The notes beneath the pieces were generated by a model. It had not been told where the DNA came from. It worked only from the letters and a program-made list of their open reading frames with translations, and did no database searches. Shown piece after piece: positions 43,832 to 52,587 of a stretch of DNA of 64,000 bases. Within the stretch, counting starts at the first letter, position 1. Each line of letters opens with the position of its first letter. The translations under genes and the position numbers were made by a program. Source of the stretch: Pseudomonadota bacterium (GTDB taxonomy: Bacteria > Pseudomonadota > Gammaproteobacteria > Xanthomonadales > Rhodanobacteraceae); contig JAFEFQ010000245.1 of NCBI GenBank assembly GCA_018240505.1, forward strand, positions 1 to 64,000. The letters are read 5' to 3'.

Positions 43832-44683
43832 ATGCGTCACGACTACATCCTCACCCTGTCCTGCCCGGATCGCACCGGCATCGTCTACCGCGTCAGCGCG
43901 CTGCTGTTCGAGTCGGGCTGCAACATCCTCGACGCGCAGCAGTTCGGCGACGAGGAAACCGAGCGCTTCTTCCTGCGCATCCACTTCGACATCCCCGCGA
44001 GCCTGGATCTTGCGGTCCTCGAAAACCGTTTCAGTGAACTCGCCGGCGAGTTCGCGATGGACTGGCGGATCCACGACGCGCGCAAACGCGCGCGCCTGCT
44101 GATCCTCGTCAGCAGGCAAGGCCACTGCCTCAACGACCTGCTGTTCCGCGTGCGCAGCGGCCAGTTGCCGGTCGATATCGCGGCGGTGGCCTCGAACCAC
44201 GAGGATTTCGCCGAGCTCGCCGCATCGCATCGCGTGCCGTTCCGCCATTTGCCGGTCAGCAGCGCGACGCGCGACGCGCAGGAGGCCGCCCTCGTCGAAC
44301 TCGTCGATGGCGAGCGCATCGACCTCGTCGTGCTCGCACGCTACATGCAGATCCTGTCGCCAGGGCTTTGCGCCGCCCTCGCCGGGCGCGCGATCAACAT
44401 CCACCACAGCTTCCTGCCGAGCTTCAAGGGCGCGAGGCCGTATCACCAGGCGCACCGGCGCGGAGTGAAGGTGATCGGCGCGACGGCGCACTACGTCACC
44501 AGCGACCTCGACGAGGGCCCGATCATCGAGCAGGACGTCGCCCGCGTCGACCACGGCGCGACGCCGCGCGACCTCGTGCGCATCGGCAGCGACGTCGAAT
44601 CGCTCGTGCTCGCGCGCGCGGTGCGCTGGCACGTGGAGCATCGCGTGCTGCTGAACGGGCACCGCACCGTCGTGTTGCGCTGA
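43832..44683 (+). CDS. purU: Formyltetrahydrofolate deformylase
   Basis: Hydrolyses 10-formyl-THF to formate and THF, balancing one-carbon pools and feeding PurT. The 283-residue protein has an N-terminal ACT domain (DYILTLSCPDRTGIVYRVSALLFESGCNILDAQQF) and a C-terminal formyltransferase fold with the catalytic Asn-His in INIHHSFLPSFKGARPYHQA and the Asp in HYVTSDLDEGPIIEQD. A -10-like TAGAAT at 43794-43799 lies upstream of ATG 43832. Its stop converges on rpe. Confidence 0.95.
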   Translation: MRHDYILTLSCPDRTGIVYRVSALLFESGCNILDAQQFGDEETERFFLRIHFDIPASLDLAVLENRFSELAGEFAMDWRIHDARKRARLLILVSRQGHCLNDLLFRVRSGQLPVDIAAVASNHEDFAELAASHRVPFRHLPVSSATRDAQEAALVELVDGERIDLVVLARYMQILSPGLCAALAGRAINIHHSFLPSFKGARPYHQAHRRGVKVIGATAHYVTSDLDEGPIIEQDVARVDHGATPRDLVRIGSDVESLVLARAVRWHVEHRVLLNGHRTVVLR

Positions 44684-44712
44684 GCGCGAAGGCAGCGCGA
44701 CCCGACCGCGCG

Positions 44713-45378
44713 TCAGGCTATCGCCTGCAACATCGTCGCGACGATCTCGCGATAGTCCTTGTGGCCGAAGATCGCCGAGCCGGCGACGAAGGTATCGGCG
44801 CCGGCCTGCGCGATCCCGGCGATGTTGTCGGCCTTGACCCCGCCGTCGATCTCGAGGCGGATCGCGCGGCCGCTGCGGTCGATGCGCTCGCGCACCTCGC
44901 GCAGCTTGCCGAGCGCGGACGGGATGAAGCTCTGCCCGCCGAAGCCGGGATTGACGCTCATCAGCAGGACCAGGTCGATCTTGTCCATCACGTAGTCGAG
45001 ATACGAAAGCGGCGTCGCCGGATTGAACACGAGGCCGGCCGTGCAACCCGAGGCGTGGATCAGCTGGATCGTGCGGTCGACGTGCTCGCTCGCCTCGGGA
45101 TGGAAGCTGATGTTGCTCGCGCCGGCCCTGGCGAAGTCGGGGATGATGCGGTCCACCGGCTTGACCATCAGGTGCACGTCGATCGGCGCGGTCACGCCGT
45201 GCTTGCGCAGCGCCTCGCAGACCAGCGGGCCGATCGTCAGGTTCGGCACGTAGTGGTTGTCCATCACGTCGAAGTGCACCCACTGCGCGCCGGCGGCGAG
45301 CACGTTGTCGACTTCCTCGCCGAGCCTGGCGAAGTTCGCGGACAGGATCGACGGGGCGATGACGGGCGATTGCTTCAT
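44713..45378 (-). CDS. rpe: Ribulose-phosphate 3-epimerase
   Basis: Interconverts ribulose-5-phosphate and xylulose-5-phosphate. The 221-residue barrel shows [33 protein letters not shown] (metal-ligand Asp/His), [30 protein letters not shown] and [15 protein letters not shown] 45378 matches the family start. An inverted repeat (45411-45500) separates it from djlA. In many relatives rpe precedes trpE, but here it is apart. Confidence 0.96.
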   Translation of the reverse strand: MKQSPVIAPSILSANFARLGEEVDNVLAAGAQWVHFDVMDNHYVPNLTIGPLVCEALRKHGVTAPIDVHLMVKPVDRIIPDFARAGASNISFHPEASEHVDRTIQLIHASGCTAGLVFNPATPLSYLDYVMDKIDLVLLMSVNPGFGGQSFIPSALGKLREVRERIDRSGRAIRLEIDGGVKADNIAGIAQAGADTFVAGSAIFGHKDYREIVATMLQAIA

Positions 45379-45410
45379 GGAATTTCTCGTGCGCAACGAT
45401 GCCCGGATTG

Positions 45411-45500
45411 TAGCGTAGGGGCGCGGTTCATCGCGCCCGGCGGTCGGGTTTTGCGAACCGTGAAAAAGCCGGGTTCGATGAATCGAACCCCTACGCGCGC
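45411..45500. repeat. Inverted repeat between djlA and rpe
   Basis: The arms are GCGTAGGGGCGCGGTTCATCG-like on the left and its degenerate complement (GATGAATCGAACCCCTACGC) on the right, separated by an A-rich spacer. Smaller relatives with GCGCGA-(T/C)GA-ATCGCGCC cores occur at about 25793-25812 and 28427-28444. Position between two same-strand genes suggests a terminator or RNA-stabilising role. Confidence 0.7.
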
Positions 45501-45504
45501 GCAG

Positions 45505-46314
45505 TCACGACCCGCGCTCCGCGCGAATCCGCTCGTAGGCCGCGTTGATGTCGCGCGCGCGTTCCTCGGCGCGGCGCTTCAACTCGTCGGGCACGTTGCC
45601 GAGCTTGTCGGGATGGTGCTGGCTCATCAGCCGGCGATAGGCGCGCTTGATCTCGGCGTTGCTCGCGTCGCGCTCGATGCCGAGCACGGCGTACGGATCC
45701 TTGCCGCCCGATTTCCCGGGATCTCCGCCATAGCCGCGTTCGCCGCGCTGCGCATGGACGTATTCCTCCCAATTGTCCGGCGCGACGTAGGCATAGCCCT
45801 TCATCACCGCGATGCCGATCAGCTGGCGCTCGTCGACGCCGAGCGCGGCGCAGAGCTTGCGCACGATGACGAGCTTGCCCGGCGCGAGCGGGCCATCGGC
45901 GCAGACGATGTCGAGCAACAGGTCGATGAGGATGAACGAGCGATCGCGGCGCCCGAGCGTCCACGTGCGCAGGTGCACGATCGCATTGGTGGTCGAATAG
46001 CCCGGCTGCTTGCCGGCGGTGAACTGGCCGATCGCCACATTGCGCAGCTCCGGCGAGAGCTGCAGGCGCAGCATCAGTTGCTCGGTCGCGACGATCTCGG
46101 CCTCGGACACGCGCCCGTCCGATTTCGCGATCGCGCCGGCAAGGCCGAACAGCGGCGCGACGAAGGACAGCGGCGCGGTCTCGATCGTCCCGCCGAAACT
46201 GCCGATGCTGCGGTCGAAGATATGGCCGAGCAGGACGCAGATGATGATCGCCGGCGGGTTGTGGAACACGGCGACCCCGATCGCGAAGCCGACCAGCTTG
46301 CCCCAGATGTTCAT
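45505..46314 (-). CDS. djlA: DnaJ-like membrane co-chaperone DjlA
   Basis: A 269-residue type III J-protein that would recruit DnaK at the inner membrane. One N-terminal helix (LVGFAIGVAVFHNPPAIIICVLLG) is followed by a TerB-like helical domain (SDGRVSEAEIVATEQLMLRL) and a C-terminal J-domain (DPYAVLGIERDASNAEIKRAYRRLMSQHHPDKLGN) with the essential HPD. ATG 46314 gives the family length. The N-terminal helix has the glycine spacing typical of DjlA dimerisation. Confidence 0.93.
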   Translation of the reverse strand: MNIWGKLVGFAIGVAVFHNPPAIIICVLLGHIFDRSIGSFGGTIETAPLSFVAPLFGLAGAIAKSDGRVSEAEIVATEQLMLRLQLSPELRNVAIGQFTAGKQPGYSTTNAIVHLRTWTLGRRDRSFILIDLLLDIVCADGPLAPGKLVIVRKLCAALGVDERQLIGIAVMKGYAYVAPDNWEEYVHAQRGERGYGGDPGKSGGKDPYAVLGIERDASNAEIKRAYRRLMSQHHPDKLGNVPDELKRRAEERARDINAAYERIRAERGS

Positions 46315-46445
46315 GCGCGCGGCCCCCTGCCGGCCCGCGCAGACGCCGGATCGGGGGCGAAAAAAGACAGTGTCATCGATCGTTGCGACATTTCCCGAAG
46401 CGCGAATTCTAGCCGAACCCGGCGATGCCCGATGAATTGGGCGGT

Positions 46446-46451
46446 TACAAT
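46446..46451 (+). promoter_or_regulatory. Candidate -10 element of purC
   Basis: TACAAT, 30 bp upstream of the GTG start chosen for purC. No convincing -35 box is seen at the usual distance. Confidence 0.4.
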
Positions 46452-46481
46452 GCGCACCCGCTCGCCCCACCCGAGGTCGCC

Positions 46482-47378
46482 GTGCCCACCACGCTGCTGC
46501 AATCCCACTTGCCCGGCCTCGACCTGGTCCATCGCGGCAAGGTGCGCGACGTCTATGCCTTGTCCGCGCAGGAACTGCTGATCGTCGCCAGCGACCGCCT
46601 CTCGGCGTTCGACGTGATCCTGCCCGACCCGATTCCGGGCAAGGGCGAGATGCTCTGCCAGATTTCCAACTTCTGGTTCGCGCAGACCGCGCACCTCGTG
46701 CCGAACCACCTGACCGGCAAGGACGTCGCCGCCGTGCTGCCGGCCGGCGTCGATGTCCATTTGTATGCCCGGCGCAGCGTGATCACGAAGCGCCTCAAGC
46801 CCGTGCCGGTCGAGGCGATCGCGCGCGGCTACCTGATCGGCTCGGGCTGGAAGGACTACCAGGCAACCGGCTCGCTCTGCGGCATCAGGCTGCCGGACGG
46901 CCTGCGCCAGGCCGAGAAACTTTCCGCGCCGATCTTCACGCCCTCGACCAAGGCCGCGATCGGCGACCACGACGAGAACATCGGCTTCGATCAGGTCGTC
47001 GCCACGATCGGAGGTGACCTCGCCGAACAGGTGCGCGAGGCAACGCTGAAAATTTATACGTTTGCCGCCGAATACGCCGCCACGCGGGGCATCCTGATCG
47101 CCGACACCAAGTTTGAATTCGGCGCCGACGAGACGGGCAAGCTCTACGTGATGGACGAGATGCTGACGCCCGATTCCTCGCGCTTCTGGCCGGCCGACGA
47201 ATACCGCGTCGGCATCAGCCCGCCGAGCTACGACAAGCAGTTCGTGCGCGACTATCTCGAACGGCTTCCCTGGAACAAGACCGCGCCGGGCCCGAAGCTG
47301 CCGCAGTCGGTCATCGACGGCACGGCGGCGAAATATGCCGAAGCTCTGAAGCGGCTGGCAGGCATCGAATTGGACTGA
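46482..47378 (+). CDS. purC: SAICAR synthetase
   Basis: Phosphoribosylaminoimidazole-succinocarboxamide synthase of purine synthesis. The 298-residue protein has [13 protein letters not shown] (ATP-binding strand), [67 protein letters not shown] and [19 protein letters not shown] choose GTG 46482, which aligns with the family N-terminus and lies after a -10-like TACAAT; an upstream ATG 46425 would precede that element. The enzyme is monocistronic. Confidence 0.95.
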   Translation: MPTTLLQSHLPGLDLVHRGKVRDVYALSAQELLIVASDRLSAFDVILPDPIPGKGEMLCQISNFWFAQTAHLVPNHLTGKDVAAVLPAGVDVHLYARRSVITKRLKPVPVEAIARGYLIGSGWKDYQATGSLCGIRLPDGLRQAEKLSAPIFTPSTKAAIGDHDENIGFDQVVATIGGDLAEQVREATLKIYTFAAEYAATRGILIADTKFEFGADETGKLYVMDEMLTPDSSRFWPADEYRVGISPPSYDKQFVRDYLERLPWNKTAPGPKLPQSVIDGTAAKYAEALKRLAGIELD

Positions 47379-47452
47379 ACCGCCAATTTCACTTGCGTCA
47401 AAATCGGGCTCGCCGCTTGTCGTGCACAGATCGATGTGATATTTGTATACCC

Positions 47453-47536
47453 ATGACCTCCATCCGCCAGAGCTATTACTTTTGGTATTACGGCATTCCC
47501 AGGCCGCTGGCGGAGGAAGGGGCGCGATCGAACTGA
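47453..47536 (+). CDS. Aromatic leader peptide of the aroG attenuator
   Basis: A 27-codon frame that starts at ATG 47453 and stops at TGA 47536. Codons 8-13 read Tyr-Tyr-Phe-Trp-Tyr-Tyr (SYYFWYYG), a run of aromatic codons most unlikely by chance. Segment TCCGCCAG (47463-47470) just before them is exactly complementary to CTGGCGGA (47507-47514) later in the peptide. That second segment can instead pair with the left arm of the terminator at 47565-47593. This is the 1:2, 2:3, 3:4 arrangement of classical attenuators. Scarcity of charged aromatic tRNAs would stall the ribosome and permit aroG expression. Confidence 0.85.
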   Translation: MTSIRQSYYFWYYGIPRPLAEEGARSN

Positions 47537-47564
47537 ACAACGATCCGCAAACGAAATACCCTCG

Positions 47565-47593
47565 AAACCGCCGGCCCGCCCGGCGGTTTTTTT
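47565..47593 (+). terminator. Attenuator terminator before aroG
   Basis: A perfect 10-bp stem AAACCGCCGG (47565-47574) / CCGGCGGTTT (47580-47589), 5-nt loop, then more T residues. It is 28 nt after the leader peptide stop and 88 nt before aroG. It will end transcription unless its left arm is held by the leader segment at 47502-47514. Confidence 0.88.
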
Positions 47594-47681
47594 ATGCGCT
47601 GTTTTTGCCGTCGTCCCAGATGGCGAGGATCAAAAAGCGGCCATCCATGGCCGCACTTCTCAACAAAAGAGGCTTGCCAAC

Positions 47682-48761
47682 ATGACCACCCACCACACCG
47701 ACGACCTGCGCATCGCCGAACTGCGCGAACTTTCCACTCCCGCCCAGGTGATCGGCGAATTCCCGCTCGACGACAAGGCCGAGGACACCGTGGCGGCGTC
47801 GCGCGCGGCCGTGCACGCGATCCTCGACGGCGCGGACGACCGCCTCGTCGTCGTCGTCGGCCCGTGCTCGATCCACGACACGCAGGCGGCGATGGAGTAT
47901 GCGCAGCGCCTGGTCGCCGAACGCGCGCGCCACGCCGGCGAGCTCGAAATCGTCATGCGCGTCTATTTCGAGAAACCGCGCACCACGGTCGGCTGGAAGG
48001 GCCTGATCAACGATCCCGACCTCGACGGCAGCTTCCACATCGACAAAGGCCTGCGCCTCGCGCGCGCGCTGCTGCGCGACATCAACGCGCTCGGCTTGCC
48101 GGCCGGCTGCGAATTCCTCGACATGATCACGCCGCAGTACATCGCCGACCTGGTCGCATGGGGGGCGATCGGCGCGCGCACGACCGAGAGCCAGGTGCAC
48201 CGCGAGCTCGCTTCGGGCCTGTCCTGCCCGGTCGGCTTCAAGAACGGCACCGACGGCAACGTCAAGATCGCGGTCGATGCGGTGCTGTCGGCGGCGAGCC
48301 CGCATCATTTCATGGCGGTGACCAAGGAGGGGCGCACGGCGATCGCGGCCACGCGAGGCAACCGCGACTGCCACGTCATCCTGCGCGGCGGCAAGGCCCC
48401 GAACTACGACGCGGCGAGCGTGGAGGCGGCCTGCGGCGCGATCGCCAAGGCCGGCCTCAACGATCGCGTGATGATCGACGCGAGCCACGCCAATTCCGCC
48501 AAGAACCCGGAGAACCAGCCGAAAGTCATCGACGATATCGCCGGCCAGATCGAAGCCGGCGAAACGCGCATCCTCGGCACGATGATCGAAAGCCATCTCG
48601 TCGCGGGCCGCCAGGATCTAGTCGAAGGCCAGCCGTTGCAGTACGGCCAGAGCATCACCGACGGCTGCATCGCCTGGGACACGACCGTGCGCACGCTCGA
48701 TCGCCTCGCGCAGGCGGTGCGCACGCGCCGCGCCCGCGCGCAGGTCAAGTCGGCGGCGTGA
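47682..48761 (+). CDS. aroG: 3-deoxy-7-phosphoheptulonate (DAHP) synthase, class I
   Basis: First enzyme of the shikimate pathway: condenses PEP and erythrose-4-phosphate. The 359-residue protein matches the AroF/G/H family: VVVVGPCSIHDTQAAMEYA, MRVYFEKPRTTVGWKGLINDPDLDGSF, GLPAGCEFLDMITPQYIADLVAWGAIGARTTESQVHRELASGLSCPVGFKNGTDG, VILRGGKAPNYD, DASHANSAKNPENQP. Feedback type (Phe, Tyr or Trp) cannot be told by eye, hence the generic symbol. An AGAGG box precedes ATG 47682. Expression is probably set by the leader attenuator upstream. Confidence 0.93.
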   Translation: MTTHHTDDLRIAELRELSTPAQVIGEFPLDDKAEDTVAASRAAVHAILDGADDRLVVVVGPCSIHDTQAAMEYAQRLVAERARHAGELEIVMRVYFEKPRTTVGWKGLINDPDLDGSFHIDKGLRLARALLRDINALGLPAGCEFLDMITPQYIADLVAWGAIGARTTESQVHRELASGLSCPVGFKNGTDGNVKIAVDAVLSAASPHHFMAVTKEGRTAIAATRGNRDCHVILRGGKAPNYDAASVEAACGAIAKAGLNDRVMIDASHANSAKNPENQPKVIDDIAGQIEAGETRILGTMIESHLVAGRQDLVEGQPLQYGQSITDGCIAWDTTVRTLDRLAQAVRTRRARAQVKSAA

Positions 48762-48780
48762 AGTGCTACATTGTCGACCG

Positions 48781-49281
48781 ATGTCGACGGTGTACTACGA
48801 CTACATGCAGACGCAGATCGGCCGCCTGATGCTCGCGGCCGACGGCCGTGGCCTGCGCCACGTCGATTTCGAGAACGGCAAGTATCCGGCCACGATCGGC
48901 GAGGACTGGGAGCGCGGGCCGGGTGTGCTGCACGAAGCGCGTGCGCAGCTCAAAGCGTATTTCGACGGCCGCCTCACCGAGTTCGACCTGCCGCTCGCGC
49001 CGCAGGGCACCGATTTCCAGCAACAGGTGTGGCTGGCGCTGCTGCGCATTCCGTACGGCACGACGACGACCTACGGCGAGATCGCGCGTGTGCTCGGCGA
49101 CGCCAACGCCACGCGCGCGGTCGGTGCGGCCAACGGGCGCAACCCGTTGCCGATCATCGTGCCCTGCCACCGCGTCATCGGCAGCAACGGCTGCCTCACC
49201 GGTTTCGGCGGCGGCCTGCCGACCAAGCGCTGGCTGCTCGACCACGAGCAACGCCACAGCGCGTTCACGTTGACGCCCTAG
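48781..49281 (+). CDS. ogt: Methylated-DNA-protein cysteine methyltransferase
   Basis: Repairs O6-alkylguanine by irreversible transfer of the alkyl group to its own cysteine. The 166-residue protein shows the HTH helix TTYGEIARVLGDANATRAVGAANGRNP and the active site LPIIVPCHRVIGSNGCLTGFGGGLPTKRWLLDHE. ATG 48781 is 19 nt after the aroG stop, so the two may share a transcript. The N-terminal domain is short, as in Ogt rather than Ada. Confidence 0.94.
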   Translation: MSTVYYDYMQTQIGRLMLAADGRGLRHVDFENGKYPATIGEDWERGPGVLHEARAQLKAYFDGRLTEFDLPLAPQGTDFQQQVWLALLRIPYGTTTTYGEIARVLGDANATRAVGAANGRNPLPIIVPCHRVIGSNGCLTGFGGGLPTKRWLLDHEQRHSAFTLTP

Positions 49282-49346
49282 ACAAACCGGCTGCGGCGCA
49301 CGGTATTGCCCGTCATGCCATCATCGACAATGCCGCTCCGAAGCGC

Positions 49347-49673
49347 ATGAAACGCTGCATCGCATCCCTGGTACTCGGTTTGCTGCTTGCGCAGCTCTGC
49401 GCGTGCACCGCATACGAGGCCTATCGCAAATGCGGCTTCGCCGGCTGCCCGGGCGACAGGGAGATCGCCACACAGATCGAAGCCCGCTGCGCGGGACGCC
49501 GGGGATCAGCTTCTGGGACATCGCAGGTGCAGTCGCTGGATCACGTCGTCTATCTGTACGGGCTTGTGGATACCGATCCCGAACGCGTGCGCGTCGAAGA
49601 GGTCGCGTCACGCGCTTCCGGCGGCCTGAAAATCGTCGACTCGATCGCCGTGCGCGCCAGCATCATTCGCTGA
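49347..49673 (+). CDS. Small BON-like lipoprotein
   Basis: A 108-residue protein. The signal MKRCIASLVLGLLLAQLCAC has a lipobox-like LCAC, so it is probably a periplasmic lipoprotein. The mature part, DREIATQIEARC...VQSLDHVVYLYGLVDTDPERVRVEEVASRASGGLKIVDSIAV, follows the pattern of BON domains, which bind phospholipid membranes and occur in envelope stress proteins such as OsmY. It converges on the LacI gene. No partner gene is obvious. Confidence 0.7.
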   Translation: MKRCIASLVLGLLLAQLCACTAYEAYRKCGFAGCPGDREIATQIEARCAGRRGSASGTSQVQSLDHVVYLYGLVDTDPERVRVEEVASRASGGLKIVDSIAVRASIIR

Positions 49674-49704
49674 AGCGCCACGCAGGCAAGGGACCAGGCT
49701 TCGC

Positions 49705-50754
49705 TCAACCCTTGCGCGCGCCTCGATACGCCCCCGTGGCGCTCTTCGCCCGAACCGGACCCGTCGAACCGCGGATCCTGATTTCGTAGGAAATGCGCAC
49801 GGTCTGCGCCGCCCCGGGATCGCGCATCGACAGCAGCACCTGCTCGGTGGCGATGCGGCCCATCTCGCGGCAGGGTTGGTGCACCGTGGTCAGGCTAGGC
49901 CACACCTGCGCCGAGGCCGGCGTGTCGTCGAAACCGCAGATCGACAGGTCGCGCGGAATCGACAGCCCGCGCTCGAACGCCTCGTGCATTGCGCCGCAGG
50001 CCGAATCGTCGTTGGCGGCGAAGATCGCGGTCGGCGGATCGCGCAGGTCGAGCAGTTGCGCACCGGCGGCAATGCCCGATTCGAACGAGAAATCGCCGTC
50101 GACCACGACCGCTTCATCATAGTCGAGCCCCGCCTTGCGCAGGCCGTCGCGATAACCGGCCAGCCGCCACGCGCGCGCACCGTGGCCGGCGCGCCCGGCG
50201 ATGTGGCCGATGCGGCGATGACCGAGCGCAGCGAGGTGCTCGACCATCTCGGCCGCAGCCCTGCGCTCGTCGAAGCCCACGCCGATGCGCGCATGCGAGG
50301 AGCGCGCCGAAATCGCCGAGTAACGCACATTCCATTCGTCGAGGCGGCGCAAGATCTTGAGGTCGTCGCCGATCGGCGGCGCGAGCACGAGCGCGTCGGG
50401 ACGGAACTGGGCGACGAATTCCTCGATCGCCGCGACCGGATCGGCGGACAGGTCGAGCGGGCGCAGCATCGCGTTGTAGTGCGTGTTCTCGCAGGCCTGC
50501 AGCACGCCGACGATGAGTTCCATGACGTAGCTCGAACCCGCGTGCGGATTGTCGAACAGCAACGCGACCAGGTACGAGCGGTTGCCGGCCAGGCTGCGCG
50601 CGGACGGATTCGGCCGGTAGTTGAGTTCGCGCGCCGCCGCCTCGACGCGGGCGCGCGCCTTTTCGCTCACGTTCGGCTCGCGGTTGAACACGCGCGAGAC
50701 GGTCTTGGTGGACACGCCGGCCTTCAGCGCAACGTCTTCGATTCGGGCTGGCAT
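49705..50754 (-). CDS. LacI-family transcriptional regulator
   Basis: A 349-residue repressor. MPARIEDVALKAGVSTKTVSRVFNREPNVSEKARARVEAAARELNYRPNPSARSLAG is a textbook LacI headpiece with hinge helix, followed by a periplasmic-binding-protein-like effector domain (LVALLFDNPHAGSSYVMELIVGVLQACE; ICGFDDTPASAQVWPSLTTVHQP). It should respond to a sugar and control the adjacent halogenase-like / TonB receptor / glycosidase genes. A LacI-type box (50782-50798) lies just before its start and two more in the receptor promoter. Confidence 0.9.
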   Translation of the reverse strand: MPARIEDVALKAGVSTKTVSRVFNREPNVSEKARARVEAAARELNYRPNPSARSLAGNRSYLVALLFDNPHAGSSYVMELIVGVLQACENTHYNAMLRPLDLSADPVAAIEEFVAQFRPDALVLAPPIGDDLKILRRLDEWNVRYSAISARSSHARIGVGFDERRAAAEMVEHLAALGHRRIGHIAGRAGHGARAWRLAGYRDGLRKAGLDYDEAVVVDGDFSFESGIAAGAQLLDLRDPPTAIFAANDDSACGAMHEAFERGLSIPRDLSICGFDDTPASAQVWPSLTTVHQPCREMGRIATEQVLLSMRDPGAAQTVRISYEIRIRGSTGPVRAKSATGAYRGARKG

Positions 50755-50781
50755 GCGGCGTTTCCCGGCAATCCCTGTGAA

Positions 50782-50798
50782 ATTGATAGCGTTGTCAT
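50782..50798. promoter_or_regulatory. Likely LacI-type box before the lacI-type gene
   Basis: ATTGATAGCGTTGTCAT, matching the two receptor-promoter boxes with two changes in the core TGACAGCGCTGTCA. It lies 27 bp before the regulator gene, overlapping the end of the halogenase-like gene. Confidence 0.55.
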
Positions 50799-52360
50799 CC
50801 TACCGCAACAGCGCCGCGTTCCGCGCAGATCGCCTCGACGAGCGCGCGATGGTCGGGCAGGTCGTTGGCCGCATGCGTGCCGAGCACGCGGATCATCTCG
50901 AACTCGCGCCGCGCGGCATCGGCTTGCGTGTACGCGGCGCGCGCGGACTCGAGGTCGGTGCGGAATTCCATGCCGTAGAGGATGTATTGCCAGCTCGCCG
51001 GCAGGAACATTTCGATGTCGCTGAGGAAGTCGAGCCGGTGCGGCGGCCGGCTGCGCCACATCGCGAGGCGATCCTTGAGCGTATCGGGCACGCTCGCCGC
51101 ATCGACGTTGTCGATCCAGAACGCCGAGTCACGGCGCGCGCTCAGGCAATAGTGCATCTTGACGAAGTCGAAGATGCGTTCGTAGCGCGCGGACATCGAT
51201 TCGTTGAACAACCTGGCGACGCGCGTCATCTCGCCGTCGCGCGGCAGCAGGTGTGCAATCAGGTAGGCGGCGATCTCGATCAGGCCGATGCCGGTCGATT
51301 CGAGCGGCTCGACGAAACCGGCGGAGAGCCCGACCGCGACGCAGTTCTTCACCCACTGCGCGGGGCGATGGCCCGCCTCGAACCCGAGCACGCGCGCGTT
51401 GAGTCCCGCCGCAGCGGGGCCGATGTAGTCGCGCAGCACCTGCTCGGCGCGCGCATCGTCGGTATGGCGCGTCGAGTAGACGTAGCCGACGCCGCGGCGC
51501 GCGTGCAGGCCGATGTCCCAGGTCCAGCCAGCTTCGTGCGCGGTCGAAATCGTGTACGAGGGAATCGGCGCGTCGGCGCGCGCGTACGGCACCTGGATCG
51601 CGACCGCGCGATCGACGAACAGCGTGTCCTTCGCGCTGCGGAACGCGGAGCCGAGCGCGCGGCCGATCAGCGCCGCGCGGAAGCCGGTGCAGTCGACGTA
51701 GAGGTCCGCTTCGAGCGCACCGGCCTCGCGCGTGTGCACGCGCGCGATCGCGCCGTGCTCGTCGAGATCGACGTTCTCGACCGTCGCGATCGTGTGCCGC
51801 ACGCCAAGGCTGCGTCCGTGTTCGGCGAGCACCCTGGCGAACTGCGCCGCGTCGAAGTGGTAGGCATAGTTGAGCCGGCCGTGGTATGGCGCGTCGCCGC
51901 GCTTCTTCGGCGCGCGCGAGGCGGCGGCGACGCGCTGCTGCAGGGTCACGCTTCCGGCGAACGACGCGCCCGGCGCGGCCGCGCCGAGCAGCCAGTACGG
52001 CAACAGCTCGGGCGCGTCGCCGCGCTGGCTCGGCAGGCTGAACGGATGGAAGTAGTCGCGGCGCGCGCCGCCCGCCGCTGCGGGCGCACGCACCCAGTCG
52101 ACGAAGCGGATGCCCTGCTTGAACGTCGCCGTCGCGCCGCGCAGGAAGCGCGCCTCGTCGAGGCCGATCGCGGACAGCGTGCCGCGGATCGACGGAAACG
52201 TGCCCTCGCCGACGCCGAGGACGCCGATGTCGGCCGATTCGACCAGGCTCACGCGCACGCCCTGCGCATGCGCCGCGTTGAGCACGCGCGCGAGATAGCA
52301 GGCAGTCAGCCAGCCGGCCGTGCCGCCGCCGACCACGAGGATGTTGCGCAATGCGGCCAT
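50795..52360 (-). CDS. FAD-dependent tryptophan-halogenase-family protein
   Basis: A 521-residue flavoprotein. GGGTAGW (11-17) is the FAD-binding signature of this family, and Lys81 in ATFKQGIRF sits near the halogenase lysine region. The diagnostic WxWxIP motif is altered to WTWDIG (279-284), losing the proline. In Xanthomonadales and Caulobacter relatives, such proteins lie beside TonB receptors and glycosidases in carbohydrate loci, and their substrate is unknown. It is divergent from the receptor gene across the operator boxes and followed by the LacI gene. True halogenase activity is uncertain. Confidence 0.85.
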   Translation of the reverse strand: MAALRNILVVGGGTAGWLTACYLARVLNAAHAQGVRVSLVESADIGVLGVGEGTFPSIRGTLSAIGLDEARFLRGATATFKQGIRFVDWVRAPAAAGGARRDYFHPFSLPSQRGDAPELLPYWLLGAAAPGASFAGSVTLQQRVAAASRAPKKRGDAPYHGRLNYAYHFDAAQFARVLAEHGRSLGVRHTIATVENVDLDEHGAIARVHTREAGALEADLYVDCTGFRAALIGRALGSAFRSAKDTLFVDRAVAIQVPYARADAPIPSYTISTAHEAGWTWDIGLHARRGVGYVYSTRHTDDARAEQVLRDYIGPAAAGLNARVLGFEAGHRPAQWVKNCVAVGLSAGFVEPLESTGIGLIEIAAYLIAHLLPRDGEMTRVARLFNESMSARYERIFDFVKMHYCLSARRDSAFWIDNVDAASVPDTLKDRLAMWRSRPPHRLDFLSDIEMFLPASWQYILYGMEFRTDLESARAAYTQADAARREFEMIRVLGTHAANDLPDHRALVEAICAERGAVAVG

Positions 52361-52461
52361 CTCGCTTTCTCCCGAGTCCTTTTCTTCGTGCGCGTGAGTC
52401 GCGCCGGCGTCTCGCCATGCGCGCGGCTTTTCGCGCTTTTCTCGCAGCCTAGGATATCCCG

Positions 52462-52502
52462 ATTGTCAGCGCTGTCAATTTTCGATTGACAGCGCTGACA
52501 AT
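52462..52502. promoter_or_regulatory. Pair of LacI-type operators in the divergent promoter
   Basis: ATTGTCAGCGCTGTCAAT (52462-52479) and ATTGACAGCGCTGACAAT (52485-52502) are exact reverse complements of each other, separated by 5 bp. Each is itself a near-palindrome with the central CGCG-type core of LacI operators. They lie between the halogenase-like and TonB receptor genes and can control both. Confidence 0.85.
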
Positions 52503-52587
52503 TTGCAGTATTTCTTGCCGCGCCCCGTATCAGACCGGTCCTCGAAACCGGCAAACCGGCACCGACCAATTCTCTGGAGGGAGACCC

